DNA from: Flavobacteriaceae bacterium
GTDB taxonomy: Bacteria; Bacteroidota; Bacteroidia; Flavobacteriales; Flavobacteriaceae
Direction: 5' to 3'
DNA length: 64,000 nucleotides
Assembly: GCA_013215105.1 (NCBI GenBank)
Contig: JABSPL010000193.1
Location: forward strand, 1-64,000
The first letter of the stretch is position 1. Each line of letters opens with the position of its first letter. This document shows, one piece after another, positions 62,395-64,000 of this stretch. Under the pieces are notes generated by a model. The model was not told the origin of the DNA and ran no database searches. It worked only from the letters and a program-made list of their open reading frames with translations. Made by a program: the position numbers and the translations under genes.

Positions 62395-63426
62395 ATGAAT
62401 TTTACGATAAATCAAATAGCGGAGGTTTTAGAAGGCGAAATAGAAGGTAATTCGGACATTACTTTAAATAGTTTATCTAAAATAGAGGAAGGTGGCGAAG
62501 GGTCTTTGACCTTTTTGTCTAACCCTAAATATACTAATTTTGTTTACACTACTAAGGCATCAGCAATAATAGTGTCTAAAACTTTTAAGTTAGATAAAAA
62601 AATAGGTCCTACTTTAATCAGAGTTGAAGATCCTTATAAATCATTTGCCAAATTATTGGCTTTTTATCAGGAATCTAAAGTTTCAAAAGTAGGGATTGAG
62701 CAACCTAGTACGATTAATGACAGTGCAAAGATAGGTTCTGACTTATATTTGGGAGCTTATTCTTATATAGGAGATAATGTAGTTATAGGAGATAATGTAA
62801 AAATATATCCTCAGGTTTATATTGGCGACAATGTATCTATAGGAGATAATACTATTCTATATTCTGGTGCAAAAATATATTACGACTGTGTTATTGGTAA
62901 TAATTGCATAATCCATTCTAACGCTGTTATAGGTGCTGATGGTTTTGGTTTCGCTCCCAATAAAGATGGTAGTTACAGTAAAATACCTCAGATAGGAAAT
63001 GCAGTTATAGAAGATAATGTAGAAATAGGTAGTTGTACTGCTGTCGATAGAGCTACTATGGGGTCTACAATTATAAAACAAGGCGTTAAGTTGGATAATT
63101 TGGTTCAAATAGCACATAATGTAGAGGTCGGCGAAAATACTGTAATAGCATCTCAATCGGGAATAGCAGGCTCTACTAAGATAGGAGAAGGCTCTATGAT
63201 AGGAGGTCAAGTAGCTGTGGCTGGACATCTAAAGCTAGGAAAAAAAATTATATTACACGCTAGAACAGGAATATCGAAAAACATAAAAGACAACAGTAAT
63301 ATCAGTGGGTATCCTGCTGTAGAATCTTCTAAATGGAGAAGAATTCAGGTTATTATAAAACAATTACCTGATTTACTAAATAGAATAAGTATTATTGAGA
63401 AAAGTATTAATTCCAAAACACAATAA
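62395..63426 (+). CDS. lpxD: UDP-3-O-acylglucosamine N-acyltransferase
   Basis: This 343-residue enzyme adds the N-linked acyl chain in lipid A synthesis. A UDP-binding N-domain (MNFTINQIAEVLEGEIEGN) precedes a left-handed beta-helix of hexapeptide repeats (IGDNVVIGDNVKIYPQVYIG, about residues 105-300). The catalytic His lies in NLVQIAHNVEVGEN. The ATG at 62395 fits the family start better than the TTG 9 bases earlier. Confidence 0.95.
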   Translation: MNFTINQIAEVLEGEIEGNSDITLNSLSKIEEGGEGSLTFLSNPKYTNFVYTTKASAIIVSKTFKLDKKIGPTLIRVEDPYKSFAKLLAFYQESKVSKVGIEQPSTINDSAKIGSDLYLGAYSYIGDNVVIGDNVKIYPQVYIGDNVSIGDNTILYSGAKIYYDCVIGNNCIIHSNAVIGADGFGFAPNKDGSYSKIPQIGNAVIEDNVEIGSCTAVDRATMGSTIIKQGVKLDNLVQIAHNVEVGENTVIASQSGIAGSTKIGEGSMIGGQVAVAGHLKLGKKIILHARTGISKNIKDNSNISGYPAVESSKWRRIQVIIKQLPDLLNRISIIEKSINSKTQ

Positions 63427-63435
63427 ATTGGATTT

Positions 63436-64000
63436 ATGAATAATAAACAAAAAACAATAGTAAACGAGGTAACTATTTCGGGAGTAGGCTTACATACAGG
63501 TGATAAGGTTAATATGACTTTTAAACCAGCTTTAGAAAATAGCGGTTTTGTATTTGTAAGAACAGATATAGAAGGTAATCCTTCTATAGAAGCAAAAGCT
63601 AAATTTGTGACTTACACCCAACGAGGAACTGTTATAGAAAACAATAATATTAAAGTTCAGACTACAGAGCATGTATTAGCAGCCGCTGTGGCTTTGGGCT
63701 ACGACAATCTTATCATAGAACTTGATGCTGTAGAGCCTCCTATTATGGATGGGTCGTCTAAATTCTTTATAGAAGCTTTCGAAAGAGCAGGTATTAAAGA
63801 ACAGAATGCAGAATCAGATGTTTATGTTGTAAAAGAGGTTGTAACATTTAAAGATGAACAAAGTGGAAGCGAAATAACACTTATTCCTTCTGATGAATAT
63901 CAGATAACCACGATAGTTGATTTTGGAACTAAAATATTAGGGACTCAAAATGCTAGTTTGTCTAAATTATCTGATTTTAAAGAAGAAATATCAGAAGCTA
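63436..64000 (+). CDS. lpxC: UDP-3-O-acyl-N-acetylglucosamine deacetylase, 5' part
   Basis: The first 188 codons lie in the window and the gene runs off the end. LpxC removes the N-acetyl group, the committed step of lipid A synthesis. Visible motifs are TIVNEVTISGVGLHTGDKV at the start, the zinc His in TTEHVLAAA (QTTEHVLAAAVALGYDN) and ELDAVEPPIMDGSSKFF. In Bacteroidota this gene is usually fused to fabZ, which would lie beyond the window. It starts 10 bases after lpxD. Confidence 0.93.
   Translation, partial: MNNKQKTIVNEVTISGVGLHTGDKVNMTFKPALENSGFVFVRTDIEGNPSIEAKAKFVTYTQRGTVIENNNIKVQTTEHVLAAAVALGYDNLIIELDAVEPPIMDGSSKFFIEAFERAGIKEQNAESDVYVVKEVVTFKDEQSGSEITLIPSDEYQITTIVDFGTKILGTQNASLSKLSDFKEEISEA

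Noticed and set aside
62740-62900. Repetitive ATAGGAGATAATGTA sequence as a possible repeat array
   Set aside because: These are the codons of the LpxD left-handed beta-helix hexapeptides, not a CRISPR or non-coding repeat.
62857-63228. Minus-strand ORF opposite lpxD
   Set aside because: Its open frame follows from the hexapeptide repeat code of lpxD, and the product is Tyr/Ser-rich with no match.

Overview
The window is a stretch of a low-GC Bacteroidota chromosome, most likely a member of the Flavobacteriia. Four things point there: a SusC/SusD pair, a PorX-type regulator of the type IX secretion system, the Bacteroidota promoter form TTTG/TTG, 19-20 bases, TAnnTTTG (seen before acpP, kdsA, an MFS gene and a tRNA-Pro), and isoleucine codons dominated by ATA. 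No CRISPR array, IS element or integrase was seen.

Region by region. 1-2100: a two-gene RloB/RloA-type TOPRIM plus ATPase module, probably phage defence, on the minus strand. 2300-4700: the acpP-fabF-rnc operon. 4770-5960: purN, interrupted by a stop codon, overlapping an RNase H gene. 6100-8530: an exported Xaa-Pro peptidase and a carboxypeptidase-regulatory-like protein. 8530-22600: a large outer-membrane locus with a divergent LytTR regulator and LytS-type kinase, then a metzincin protease, SusC, SusD, two DUF5018-type lipoproteins and two exported HExxH proteins. It carries proteases and no glycoside hydrolase, so peptide uptake is the likeliest role. 22600-31900: mostly housekeeping (arginase, citrate synthase, LpxH, S41 protease, dCMP deaminase, OmpA lipoprotein, RsmG, KdsA, CdaA), with a decayed reading frame at 29732-30047.

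31870-44430: PriA, a lipase-like lipoprotein, a DEAD-box helicase, a five-gene extracytoplasmic redox cluster (haem-motif lipoprotein, thioredoxin, ApbE, DUF4266, DUF3570), and a pair of M16 peptidases. 44560-55350: HemN, BrkB-like protein, NadC, MFS transporter, a 2-oxoglutarate/Fe(II)-type oxygenase, an LTA-synthase-like phosphatase-fold protein, a small unknown ORF, tRNA-Asn and RNase R. 55660-61060: tRNA-Pro and a tandem duplication of about 2.2 kb that carries the porX 3' end plus the gene beside it. The result is two paralogous exported proteins and a broken porX fragment between them. 61130-64000: an HD phosphohydrolase, then lpxD and the start of lpxC for lipid A synthesis.

The observations most worth a second look are the DUF3570/DUF4266/ApbE/thioredoxin/haem cluster with its Gly/Cys-rich peptide tail, the porX segmental duplication, the 21-base-period direct repeat in front of the protease/SusCD operon (a candidate LytTR operator), the paired HExxH proteins that each follow a conserved hairpin leader, and the single-codon interruption of purN.
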